Assembly (NCBI RefSeq): GCF_002993335.1
Contig: NZ_PVNS01000013.1
Location: forward strand, 28,471-92,470
Source: Alkalicoccus urumqiensis
Lineage (GTDB): Bacteria; Bacillota; Bacilli; Bacillales; Salisediminibacteriaceae
Reading direction: 5' to 3'
Length of the DNA: 64,000 nt
Of the stretch, positions 48,675-56,259 are shown piece by piece; the stretch's first letter is position 1, and every line of letters starts with the position of its first letter. The notes under the pieces are model-generated. The model did not search any database, was not told the DNA's origin, and saw only the letters and a list, made by a program, of their open reading frames with translations. A program made the translations under genes and the position numbers.

Positions 48675-49757
48675 TTACTGCTGTATTTGTTTACGTTTTA
48701 CGGCATACACAAGCAGCACTGCCATCACTCCGGCTGAAGCTTTACCGACGAGCATTGCAGTTACCATTCCGGGCTCTACCGCAGCAGTGAAGCCCAGATG
48801 CCCTCCGAGAAGGAAGGCTCCGCTTACCGAAAAGGCAATGTTCATGACTTTACTCCGTTCATCCAGAAGATGAAGATTTTTGTACATAGGGATGCTGTGG
48901 GCAAGCTGTGTAATAAAAGCTGTCCACGTTTCTGCAGGCAGTGGTGTTTTTTCCAGGAGTCCTGTCGCTTTTGGAATGAGCGTTTCCCGCAGGAAATGAA
49001 CGAAAGGAAAGGCGCCGGCCAGTGCGAGGACGATGACGCCGATGATTTCCATCGTGTCCGCAAATGGAGTCATGCCGTCTACCAGAACGACACCTCCCAC
49101 TTCCTGAAGGGCCAGGATTCCGATCAGTATGGAAGAAACTGCCATGACCATTCTTCCTCCCCACAGAAACAACGCAGTAACGATACGCCGGAAGAAAAAA
49201 AGTCCCGCAGCGCAGAGAGAAATAAATAAGATGACCGGCAGGAGCTGCTGTATAAGAAACGTTACTTCCATCCCCGCTGTCACCCCAGCAAGAAGAGCCC
49301 CCGCCGGAACCGGAATCAGCCCGTACATGATGCCTTCCGCCAACAGTTTATGATCCTGCCGCTGAATCAGCCCGAGCGCTACCGGAACGGTGAACACGAA
49401 AACAGGACCAAGCATCGTCGACAGAATAATCCCCGACAGCAGTCCAGCGTCGGGGTTGTCTGCGAGCGCCGTGCTCAGCGGGTACCCGCCCATATCGACA
49501 GCGAGAATCATGCCCGGAAACATTCCTGGGTCGACGCCGGCCAAAGAAAAAACCGGCACCAGAACCGGCCGGAGAAAGTCTGCAAGAACAGGAGCAATGG
49601 AGATCATCCCGACCATGACAAAAGCGAGCGGCCCCATCGCCTGAAACGCTTCATCCAGAGAACGGCCATACCCAAAGCGGTTCCCGAACGTTTTGTCCAG
49701 CACTGCAGCTGCCAGAAAGAAAAGCAGTGTCCATATTACGATCGAATTCACGAGCAT
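48675..49757 (-). CDS. EutH-like ethanolamine permease family protein
   Basis: 360 residues; ATG 49757 after GGGAGGGCTG and overlapping the stop of the preceding gene by one base. About ten hydrophobic spans. FGYGRSLDEAFQAMGPLAF near residue 30, LAVDMGGYPLSTALADNPDAG and FVFTVPVALGLI fit the EutH family, which carries ethanolamine. No other eut gene (ammonia-lyase, shell proteins) is in the window, so the real substrate may be another small amine. It forms a unit with a secreted protein and a DUF1028 hydrolase. Confidence 0.82.
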   Translation of the reverse strand: MLVNSIVIWTLLFFLAAAVLDKTFGNRFGYGRSLDEAFQAMGPLAFVMVGMISIAPVLADFLRPVLVPVFSLAGVDPGMFPGMILAVDMGGYPLSTALADNPDAGLLSGIILSTMLGPVFVFTVPVALGLIQRQDHKLLAEGIMYGLIPVPAGALLAGVTAGMEVTFLIQQLLPVILFISLCAAGLFFFRRIVTALFLWGGRMVMAVSSILIGILALQEVGGVVLVDGMTPFADTMEIIGVIVLALAGAFPFVHFLRETLIPKATGLLEKTPLPAETWTAFITQLAHSIPMYKNLHLLDERSKVMNIAFSVSGAFLLGGHLGFTAAVEPGMVTAMLVGKASAGVMAVLLVYAVKRKQIQQ

Positions 49758-50221
49758 CAGCCCTCCCCCCTCTCCTTTGTTTCTTGAGCGGCGCCCTGCT
49801 GTCCGTTAGAAGTTTCCACTTCCGCTGTAAGGAGGTTCCGCTGACCGTCTGAAATGAACGTCGACTCCACAATGACTGCCTCTCCTGATGGAACCGGTAT
49901 CCGGTATACCACCCAGTTTTCTCTGGAAAAAACGTAGGTACGGGCACTCCCTCCCTGGGTCACCACGCTTTCTGAGCCGTCCCGGTGAACAATCGTCCCT
50001 CTGATAAGCGGACCGTCTGTCATAATCTGAACGGTTTCTTCCTGTCCGGTATAACGCAGCTGCACGCGGAGTTCCTCCTGTTCTGCCTGCACCCGCATCT
50101 GAAATTCTCCTGATTCGGTCATTGTCTGCGCACCGTCCGCCACCTCATCAGAAGGACTTCCGGAAAAAAAGAAGGAGGAAAGAAGAAAAAGACTTACGAG
50201 AACAGCTGCACCTTTTTTCAT
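49757..50221 (-). CDS. Secreted protein of unknown function, 154 residues
   Basis: Start taken at ATG 50221, seven bases after AGAGGGATG; ATG 50227 is too close to it. An N-terminal signal (MKKGAAVLVSLFLLSSFFFS) without a lipobox precedes a beta-rich domain (FQMRVQAEQEELRVQLRYTG, TYVFSRENWVVYRIPVPSGE) and a Gln/Glu tail. The fold suggests a small beta-sandwich similar to BsuPI-type inhibitors, but I cannot confirm it. Its position between the hydrolase and the permease suggests an extracytoplasmic partner. Confidence 0.7.
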   Translation of the reverse strand: MKKGAAVLVSLFLLSSFFFSGSPSDEVADGAQTMTESGEFQMRVQAEQEELRVQLRYTGQEETVQIMTDGPLIRGTIVHRDGSESVVTQGGSARTYVFSRENWVVYRIPVPSGEAVIVESTFISDGQRNLLTAEVETSNGQQGAAQETKERGEG

Positions 50222-50243
50222 CCTCATCCCTCTTTTCTTTCAT

Positions 50244-51119
50244 TTACCCCTGAATTGTGGACCGCATATATCTTAATACCGCAGGGTCGATCCGGTAATC
50301 CTCCTGCCAGCGTTCTTCGAAATTCTCTCTCATAACATACTGTTTCAGCGCCTGATATACCGTCTCTCTGCCTGCATCCACCTCGCCGAGCAGTCCATCT
50401 TTCTGAAGCAGATCCGCTGTTTCTGTCAGCACTTCCCCCTCCAGCGCAAGAAGATCCTGTTCCCGGGGAGGTGTGAAATAGAGCTGGTGCAGCTCAAACA
50501 GTCTCGACAGCTCATCAATCGGCTCCGAATGATCATCGACACGCAGGTCATACTTCCGATCGTTATACCCACCGTAGCCTCCTTCGTTCTGAACGACAAA
50601 CAGTGCCGCAGACTGTTTTCCCCGTGAATCGCCGCCTGCCTCCTGTGCCGCATGAAGTGCAGCGAGAAGGCGTTCAGCAAGAGATCCCGTACCTTCTTCA
50701 AACGTTGTCACCAGTGCATCCACCGTTTCCCGGCTTACGAGAATGTTTCCTTGGGCTGTGCAGTACCGTCCTTTACGGTGTCCTGCCCAGTCATAGCATT
50801 CCGATCCTGTATAAGCTGCCGTATTTCCCTTGTTGTCCATGATGGCAAACTGGCGGAGCTCCCGGTCGGGGTCATTCTGAATCAGTTCATCGATGATCGT
50901 TTCCAGCGGTTTTCCTTCCTTTAACATACGAAGTCCTTCCGGTCCAAAACCAGTATGGGCAAAGGACTGCGTCGCCACCGCTCCAGTACCGGCCTCCGCC
51001 CAGGGAACGACAGCTCCGACTCCCAGGAATTTAGACTGCACGGCAATGCCGGTCTCTTTCGTTTCAGGGTCGTAACCTATGATGGAAAACGTCGCTACTT
51101 TCGGCATCTTTTTCTTCAT
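50244..51119 (-). CDS. DUF1028 family Ntn-hydrolase-like protein
   Basis: 291 residues from ATG 51119 with GGGAAGGTTGAGACG upstream; the frame opens at 51176 with a poorer site. VATFSIIGYDPETKETGIAV at the start, then GAVVPWAEAGTGAVATQSFA and GYNDRKYDLRVDDHSEPIDE, are hallmarks of DUF1028, a family with an Ntn-hydrolase-like fold and proposed amidase activity. The C-terminal 70 residues are an extra helical domain. First of a three-gene unit with a secreted protein and an EutH-like permease. Activity and substrate are unknown. Confidence 0.85.
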   Translation of the reverse strand: MKKKMPKVATFSIIGYDPETKETGIAVQSKFLGVGAVVPWAEAGTGAVATQSFAHTGFGPEGLRMLKEGKPLETIIDELIQNDPDRELRQFAIMDNKGNTAAYTGSECYDWAGHRKGRYCTAQGNILVSRETVDALVTTFEEGTGSLAERLLAALHAAQEAGGDSRGKQSAALFVVQNEGGYGGYNDRKYDLRVDDHSEPIDELSRLFELHQLYFTPPREQDLLALEGEVLTETADLLQKDGLLGEVDAGRETVYQALKQYVMRENFEERWQEDYRIDPAVLRYMRSTIQG

Positions 51120-51273
51120 CGTCTCAACCTTCCCGTTTTCTCCTGATGGAGAATGTAATGATCTTTTCTCTATCATAATCTTCCATTCCTGAGGGCGTCA
51201 ACGAAAGCAGGTGTGTTTTAAATTGTGCACTCCTGGGAATAAGTCGGTGAATCCTAAAGGAGGAAGATAGATT

Positions 51274-51921
51274 ATGAACGTTCTAGTTATTGGTGCCAAC
51301 GGACAGATTGGCTCACACACAGTACGCATGCTCGGACTCAGCACAGAACATACAGGCACAGCAATGATACGAAAAGAAGAACAGCGAAGCCGGATGCAGG
51401 AACTCGGCGCAGACGAGATCGTAATCGGGGATCTGGAAAAAGACTTCTCTCATGCATTTGAACATGCGGATGCGGTCATTTTTACAGCAGGATCCGGTGG
51501 ACATACCGGTCCGGAACAGACAGAGGTTATCGACCGCAAGGGAGCTCAGAAAGCTGTAGAGGAGGCGGAAAAAGCAGGCGTGTCCCGCTTCATTATGATC
51601 AGTACTATTATGGCGGATCAACCCGAAGAAGCGCCGGAATCCATTCAGCATTATTTAAAAGCCAAAGGAGCAGCGGATGAAACGCTCCAGTCCTCCGGTA
51701 TGAAGTGGACTGTCATCCGGCCCGGGCCGCTGTCCAATGACGATGCCCGCGGAACCGTTACGCTGAAAAAACAGCTGGGAACGTTTGATGGGTCGATCCC
51801 GCGTGAAGACGTTGCTGCACTTGCAGTAAATGCGCTCGTCCTGGAAGAGACATTTAATCAGACATTTGAAGTTCTCTCCGGAGACACGCCGCTTGGAGAA
51901 GCACTGAAATCCATCACCTGA
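51274..51921 (+). CDS. Atypical short-chain dehydrogenase / NAD(P)-binding protein (YhfK-like)
   Basis: 215 residues; ATG 51274 after AAAGGAGGAAGATAGATT. Rossmann start VLVIGANGQIGSHTVRML with GxxGxxG, then DAVIFTAGSGGHTGPEQT and FIMISTIMADQPEE. The length and the sequence along the whole chain resemble B. subtilis YhfK, an NmrA-like sugar epimerase relative. The catalytic YxxxK is present as YLKAK (SIQHYLKAKGAAD). Substrate unknown. Monocistronic. Confidence 0.88.
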   Translation: MNVLVIGANGQIGSHTVRMLGLSTEHTGTAMIRKEEQRSRMQELGADEIVIGDLEKDFSHAFEHADAVIFTAGSGGHTGPEQTEVIDRKGAQKAVEEAEKAGVSRFIMISTIMADQPEEAPESIQHYLKAKGAADETLQSSGMKWTVIRPGPLSNDDARGTVTLKKQLGTFDGSIPREDVAALAVNALVLEETFNQTFEVLSGDTPLGEALKSIT

Positions 51922-51932
51922 TCCGGATTCCC

Positions 51933-51961
51933 TTGCGTTTCCCTACCGATCTTTTTATAAT
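51933..51961 (+). promoter_or_regulatory. Promoter of the 74-residue membrane protein gene
   Basis: TTGCGT (51933-51938), 17 bases, TATAAT (51956-51961). Confidence 0.6.
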
Positions 51962-51994
51962 GAAGGTACGTAGCATGCGGGGAGTTGAATTCGA

Positions 51995-52219
51995 ATGAAT
52001 GCCATAAAACAAAACGCCTTACCGCTTATCCTGCTCGCTGTATCTGTGGCTGTCGGTATTTTCACTGGAATGAACGAAGCCTGGTTTGATGCCCGTAATT
52101 TTACAGCCGGTTACATGGCAGGTTCTCTCTGCTCTGCCGTCGTGCTGTTTGCTGTTTACAATTCGATTCTTTTTATAAAAGAACGTAAAGGCGGCAGCAG
52201 GCCATCCACAGAAGCATAA
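51995..52219 (+). CDS. Small membrane protein, two spans, 74 residues
   Basis: ATG 51995 has GGGGAG about ten bases upstream. Two hydrophobic segments (LPLILLAVSVAVGIFTGM and YMAGSLCSAVVLFAVYNSIL) separated by NEAWFDARNF, and a basic tail KERKGGSRPS. A promoter and a strong terminator frame it, so it is a single-gene unit. No family recognised. Confidence 0.75.
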   Translation: MNAIKQNALPLILLAVSVAVGIFTGMNEAWFDARNFTAGYMAGSLCSAVVLFAVYNSILFIKERKGGSRPSTEA

Positions 52220-52241
52220 AGCAGATAAATTTCCGCCCGTA

Positions 52242-52278
52242 AAAAAGCTCTGCAGCCATCCCGGCTGCAGAGCTTTTT
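52242..52278. terminator. Bidirectional terminator
   Basis: AAAAAGCTCTGCAGCC (52242-52257) and GGCTGCAGAGCTTTTT (52263-52278), a perfect 16-base stem. Confidence 0.92.
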
Positions 52279-52290
52279 CGATCATTCGGT

Positions 52291-52929
52291 TTAAGACCAT
52301 AGTGCTGCGAGCGTTCTCGGACCGCAGAGACCGTCCACCTGAAGGCCTGTCGTCCGCTGAAACTGTTTTACCGCCCGTTCTGTTTCTTTTCCAAACACGC
52401 CGTCTGCACCAAATACGGAGAGCGCAGTTCCTGATTGAATCAGCGATCTCTGAAGCAATGTTACTTCCTCACCTCTGTCTCCATTTCGCAGCATAAGCTT
52501 AAATGACGGAGTAAATCCCGGACAGCCTGTCCGCTGACCCGGCCATTCTCTGTGTCCGCGTACGTTATTTTCTGGAATATGATATCTCATGCACAGCACA
52601 CGGCACAGATTCTTCCATGCAGCGTGCTGCTCGCTCGTGAAAGCAGCATTTCCGTCCAGGCAGATGCCGATATTTCCCCGGTTCGCCCCTCCTGTATGAA
52701 ACGTTATGGTAGACACATCCCAGCACTGCTGTATCGTTCCATCCGGCGTAATAACAAAATGATAGCCGATGCCCGGCCACCCTTTCCCTACGTGATAACG
52801 GGCGTAGGCCCTGGCATTCCCTGAATTCACTGCGCTGTGGTGAATCGTAATTCTGTTTGGCTTCCCTCCTTTTTTGTACGTTTTCTCGGCGTGGCGTGCC
52901 AGTGATGCGGAAATATTAACTATTCTCAT
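52291..52929 (-). CDS. N-acetylmuramoyl-L-alanine amidase with peptidoglycan-binding domain
   Basis: 212 residues from ATG 52929, nine bases after AGGAGGG (ATG 52935 is too close). An Amidase_2 domain (about 1-140) cuts the bond between MurNAc and L-Ala. Zinc ligands are H30 (ITIHHSA), H126 (RGHREWPG) and C136 (TGCPG), as in T7 lysozyme type amidases. A PG_binding_1 domain (about 150-212; FGADGVFGKETERAVKQFQ) follows. There is no signal peptide, a trait of phage-type or mother-cell amidases. No holin or other phage gene is near. Confidence 0.9.
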   Translation of the reverse strand: MRIVNISASLARHAEKTYKKGGKPNRITIHHSAVNSGNARAYARYHVGKGWPGIGYHFVITPDGTIQQCWDVSTITFHTGGANRGNIGICLDGNAAFTSEQHAAWKNLCRVLCMRYHIPENNVRGHREWPGQRTGCPGFTPSFKLMLRNGDRGEEVTLLQRSLIQSGTALSVFGADGVFGKETERAVKQFQRTTGLQVDGLCGPRTLAALWS

Positions 52930-53082
52930 TATCATCCCTCCTGTTGTTTACGTACAAAGAGAAACAGGAAATGGGTTAGATTTTTCTTGAATTGGAATAT
53001 TTTTTATTAAGTGCTGGTTTTTTGTAAGCGCCTTTTGTACAATACGAAGAGATAAACAGTTCGTTGAAAGGAGGCGGCCTCT

Positions 53083-53802
53083 TTGGCTACCCCGCTTTAC
53101 CGTCAGATTGCGGCGGAAATGAAAGAAGAGATTTCCCGCGGCACGTGGAAGCAGGATGAAGCAGTGCCGACAGAAGCAGCACTTGCTTCACACTATGATG
53201 TCAGCCGGGTCACTGTCCGAAAAGCGCTGAAAACACTTGTTCAGGAGCAGCTGTTATACAAAATTCAGGGAAGCGGTACCTATGTGAAAGCAAACCGGGT
53301 GGAACATGATATTGTTTCTCTTCAGGGTTTCACGGAAGAAATGCAGGCACTGAACGTCCCATTTTCCAACCAGATCCTTTCTTTTGAAAAGATCATTCCT
53401 GAAACAACTGTGCAGCACATTTTAAATTTAAGCCCCGATGAGAAAGTTTTTTTCGTCAAGAGGCTGCGGATTATGAAAGGAAAGCCTCTCGTTGTTGAAC
53501 ATACGTACCTTCCTTCATCCTTATTTCCAGACATCGACCGGAAGGTTATGTCCGGATCCAAATATGACTACATCGAAAAAGAACTCGGCTTTACGATAAA
53601 AAAGAGCGAACAGGAAATCGTGCCACTTCTGCCCGCATCCGATATTCAGCACCTGCTTGAAATCGGCCCCGGCTCCCCTGTCCTTCACTTAAAGTTGTTT
53701 TCCATGCTGCAGGATGATACTGTTTTTGAATACACAGAGCTGTTTTTTACCGGCGAAGCGTATAAATTTACGATCACCGCATCGAGAAAACACCGGGGAT
53801 AA
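53083..53802 (+). CDS. GntR family regulator, HutC/UTRA subfamily
   Basis: 239 residues with a TTG start at 53083; GAAAGGAGG lies upstream and no ATG fits. An N-terminal winged helix (PLYRQIAAEMKEEISRGTW, VPTEAALASHYDVSRVTVRKAL) and C-terminal UTRA ligand domain (about 80-235). It represses or activates by binding DNA as a dimer and responds to a small molecule. It precedes the BCCT carrier gene by 120 bases on the same strand and may regulate it, but the carrier has its own promoter. A weak cre-like TGTAAGCGCC lies upstream. Confidence 0.9.
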   Translation: MATPLYRQIAAEMKEEISRGTWKQDEAVPTEAALASHYDVSRVTVRKALKTLVQEQLLYKIQGSGTYVKANRVEHDIVSLQGFTEEMQALNVPFSNQILSFEKIIPETTVQHILNLSPDEKVFFVKRLRIMKGKPLVVEHTYLPSSLFPDIDRKVMSGSKYDYIEKELGFTIKKSEQEIVPLLPASDIQHLLEIGPGSPVLHLKLFSMLQDDTVFEYTELFFTGEAYKFTITASRKHRG

Positions 53803-53803
53803 C

Positions 53804-53833
53804 TTGCAATCCTGGTTCCATCTATAGTATAGT
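53804..53833 (+). promoter_or_regulatory. Predicted promoter of the BCCT carrier gene
   Basis: TTGCAA (53804-53809), 18 bases, TATAGT (53828-53833); an overlapping TATAGT is at 53823. Confidence 0.5.
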
Positions 53834-53841
53834 ATGTAGCT

Positions 53842-53870
53842 GGCAGTTTTTCTGGAACTGCCTTGTTTTC
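53842..53870 (+). terminator. Hairpin at the 5' end of the BCCT transcript
   Basis: GGCAGTT (53842-53848) and AACTGCC (53856-53862), then TTGTTTTC. It starts about nine bases after the predicted -10, so it is either the terminator of the GntR gene or a leader element of the carrier transcript. Confidence 0.6.
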
Positions 53871-53925
53871 ATTTAAAGGAATAGGGTATAAGTAGGTAGA
53901 TTGAAGGAAAGGAGATGTTGTAAAG

Positions 53926-55431
53926 GTGAAGAAATTAACGGTCGTATTCTGGGCTGCACTTTTTATATTATTATTCTTCGTCGTTTACGGCGTCATAGCC
54001 CCGGATAATTTTCAGGCAACAACAGCAGCCGTACGGGACTTTATTTCCAGCACATTCGGCTGGTATTACCTTCTTGCAGTAACCGGCTTTGTGATTTTCT
54101 GCGGTTACATTGTGGTAAGTCCTTACGGAAGAATTAAACTTGGTAAACCGGATGACACACCAGACTACAGTTATCTTACCTGGTTCGCGATGCTTTTCAG
54201 CGCCGGCATGGGTATCGGTCTCGTATTTTGGGGGGCGGCAGAGCCTGTAGCCCACTACATGACAGACCCGCCGATGGCTGAAACCGGTTCGGATGATGCC
54301 GTCATGGAAGCAATGCGTTTCTCATTCTTCCACTGGGGCATTCATGCCTGGGCCATTTATGCTGTCGTCGCGATGGCACTTGCCTATTTCAAATTTAGAA
54401 AAGACGCACCCGGTCTCATCAGCGGAACGCTGGGTCCTGTCCTCGGTTCGTATTCCAAGGGGCGCAGCGGAAATGTCATCGATATTCTTGCTGTTACCGC
54501 AACGGTTGTCGGTGTTGCTGGTACGCTCGGTTTTGGTGCCGTCCAGATCAATGGCGGAGTCGGATTTCTATTCGGTGTACCGATTGGGTTTCCTTCCCAG
54601 TTCGTCATTATCCTGATTGTTACCGTTCTGTTTATGATCTCTGCGTATACAGGTCTGAACCGCGGAATTAAAATTCTGTCCAACGTCAATCTGGTTCTTG
54701 CCGTTACGCTCTTTGGATTTCTCTTTATTTTCGGCCCGACACTGTTCAACCTGAACCTATTTACAAATACAATCGGTACTTACATCCAGCAGCTCCCGAG
54801 CATGTCGTTCCGCATTGCGCCTTTTGAAGAGGATGAGCGTGCGTGGATCGATGGCTGGACCATCTTCTACTGGGCCTGGTGGATTTCCTGGTCACCATTT
54901 GTCGGCTCGTTTATCGCACGGGTTTCCAAAGGACGCACACTGCGTGAATTTGTACTCGGTGTACTTCTCGTACCGGCCATTGTCGGCTTCCTCTGGTTCG
55001 CGATCTTTGGCGGCTCGGCGATTTTCCTTGAGCAGCAGGGCACTGCAGCAATTTCCGAACTGGCAACAGAAGAAGCGTTGTTCGGCGTGCTGGACAACTT
55101 CCCGCTCGGAACGGTTATGTCCCTGATCGCAATTACGCTGATTGGTACGTTCTTTATTACTTCAGCCGATTCCGGCACATTTATTCTCGGTATGCAGACG
55201 ACCAACGGTTCTCTGACACCGCCGAAATCCGTAAAGCTTGTATGGGGTCTGATGCTTTCCATCACAGCCTCGATCCTGCTGTTTACAGGAGGTCTGCAGG
55301 GTCTGGAAAACGCCATGATTATCGCCGCGCTTCCATTCTCGGTCATTATGATTTTAATGGCTTATTCTCTCCTCAAATCACTGCGGATTGAACGGATCGC
55401 GCTCGAAAAAGAAGCACAGAAGAAAAAATAA
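53926..55431 (+). CDS. BCCT family transporter, probably glycine betaine/choline-type osmolyte carrier
   Basis: 501 residues with GTG start at 53926 after AAAGGAGATGTTGTAAAG. Twelve spans. The glycine stretch AGMGIGLVFWGAAEPVAHY in span 3 and the tryptophan-rich segment IFYWAWWISWSPFVGSFIARVSKGR in span 8, given by its ends IFYWAWWISW and ARVSKGR, form the betaine site. GMGIG is typical of sodium-coupled betaine carriers such as OpuD and BetP. The short C-terminal tail is basic, without the long sensor tail of BetP. It would import compatible solutes under osmotic stress. Confidence 0.92.
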   Translation: MKKLTVVFWAALFILLFFVVYGVIAPDNFQATTAAVRDFISSTFGWYYLLAVTGFVIFCGYIVVSPYGRIKLGKPDDTPDYSYLTWFAMLFSAGMGIGLVFWGAAEPVAHYMTDPPMAETGSDDAVMEAMRFSFFHWGIHAWAIYAVVAMALAYFKFRKDAPGLISGTLGPVLGSYSKGRSGNVIDILAVTATVVGVAGTLGFGAVQINGGVGFLFGVPIGFPSQFVIILIVTVLFMISAYTGLNRGIKILSNVNLVLAVTLFGFLFIFGPTLFNLNLFTNTIGTYIQQLPSMSFRIAPFEEDERAWIDGWTIFYWAWWISWSPFVGSFIARVSKGRTLREFVLGVLLVPAIVGFLWFAIFGGSAIFLEQQGTAAISELATEEALFGVLDNFPLGTVMSLIAITLIGTFFITSADSGTFILGMQTTNGSLTPPKSVKLVWGLMLSITASILLFTGGLQGLENAMIIAALPFSVIMILMAYSLLKSLRIERIALEKEAQKKK

Positions 55432-55444
55432 AAAGTCTCATCAA

Positions 55445-55479
55445 AACAACCGCCCTCTGGAATCCAGAGGGCGGTTGTT
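55445..55479. terminator. Bidirectional terminator between the BCCT gene and the signal peptidase gene
   Basis: AACAACCGCCCTCTGG (55445-55460) and CCAGAGGGCGGTTGTT (55464-55479). Confidence 0.9.
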
Positions 55480-55493
55480 TGCTGTCGGTACGG

Positions 55494-56075
55494 TTATTTA
55501 AAAAAGCGGATGTTCTGCGGCGGCCAGAATGTCATATTGGCTCTGCCGACAATCTCTTCCATGGGGACAAAACCGATCTGCCGGCTGTCGATGCTGTTTT
55601 TCCGGTTGTCACCAAGCACGAAGACGTGATCTTCCGGTACCGTATGCTCATTTGTAAGGTTTTCCAGCGTGAAATCATCTGTAAAGACTTCAGTGGAAGC
55701 GCCGCCCCGTGTTTCTTCCAAAAAATCCTCTTCCACCGGAGCACCATTTACATAAAGCGTATCATCTTCGTAATACAGCTCGTCTCCCGGGAGGCCGATA
55801 ATGCGTTTAATATAATCAGAGTCTTCATCTGCATGAAATATAATTAAATCAAACCGATCCGGCTCCATTAATTCGTAGCCTATTTTATCGACAATAATCC
55901 GCTCTCCGTCATGGATGGTGGGCATCATCGACTGCCCGTAAACAATGTAATTTGTAAACAAAAACTCCCTTACAACAATGGATAATATTGTGACGACAGC
56001 GATGGTTTTGGCTGTCTGCCAAAGCACACGCATCCAGAATGGACGGTTTCCAGTGGAGGCCCGCGTTTCACTCAT
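55494..56075 (-). CDS. lepB: Signal peptidase I
   Basis: 193 residues with one N-terminal membrane anchor (about 20-40), the compact Gram-positive form. It removes signal peptides on the outer face of the membrane. Catalytic serine S49 in YGQSMMPT and general base K90 in DYIKRIIGLPGD are present, and box E is FVLGDNRKNSIDSR. ATG 56075 follows AGGAGGAAACAGCTT. Bacilli carry several such enzymes (SipS, SipT), so the symbol is generic. An acidic insert (EDDTLYVNGAPVEEDFLEE) is normal for the family. Confidence 0.93.
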   Translation of the reverse strand: MSETRASTGNRPFWMRVLWQTAKTIAVVTILSIVVREFLFTNYIVYGQSMMPTIHDGERIIVDKIGYELMEPDRFDLIIFHADEDSDYIKRIIGLPGDELYYEDDTLYVNGAPVEEDFLEETRGGASTEVFTDDFTLENLTNEHTVPEDHVFVLGDNRKNSIDSRQIGFVPMEEIVGRANMTFWPPQNIRFFK

Positions 56076-56259
56076 AAGCTGTTTCCTCCTTCAGCTGACT
56101 CCCTGACTGCTGTTATTCATTTACCTTTAGCCCCTTTTTTTGAACTTGAAACTGGTATTATCTTCATTTTTGCGCAGATAAACCGATATAATAGAGAAAG
56201 CATCGTTCTGTACGCGCTAAAAATATACTTAATATATCGAAATATGAAGGAGAATCATT

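Noticed and set aside
52291..52929. A prophage, suggested by the amidase without signal peptide
   Set aside because: No holin, tail, integrase or attachment sites nearby; neighbours are ordinary chromosomal genes.
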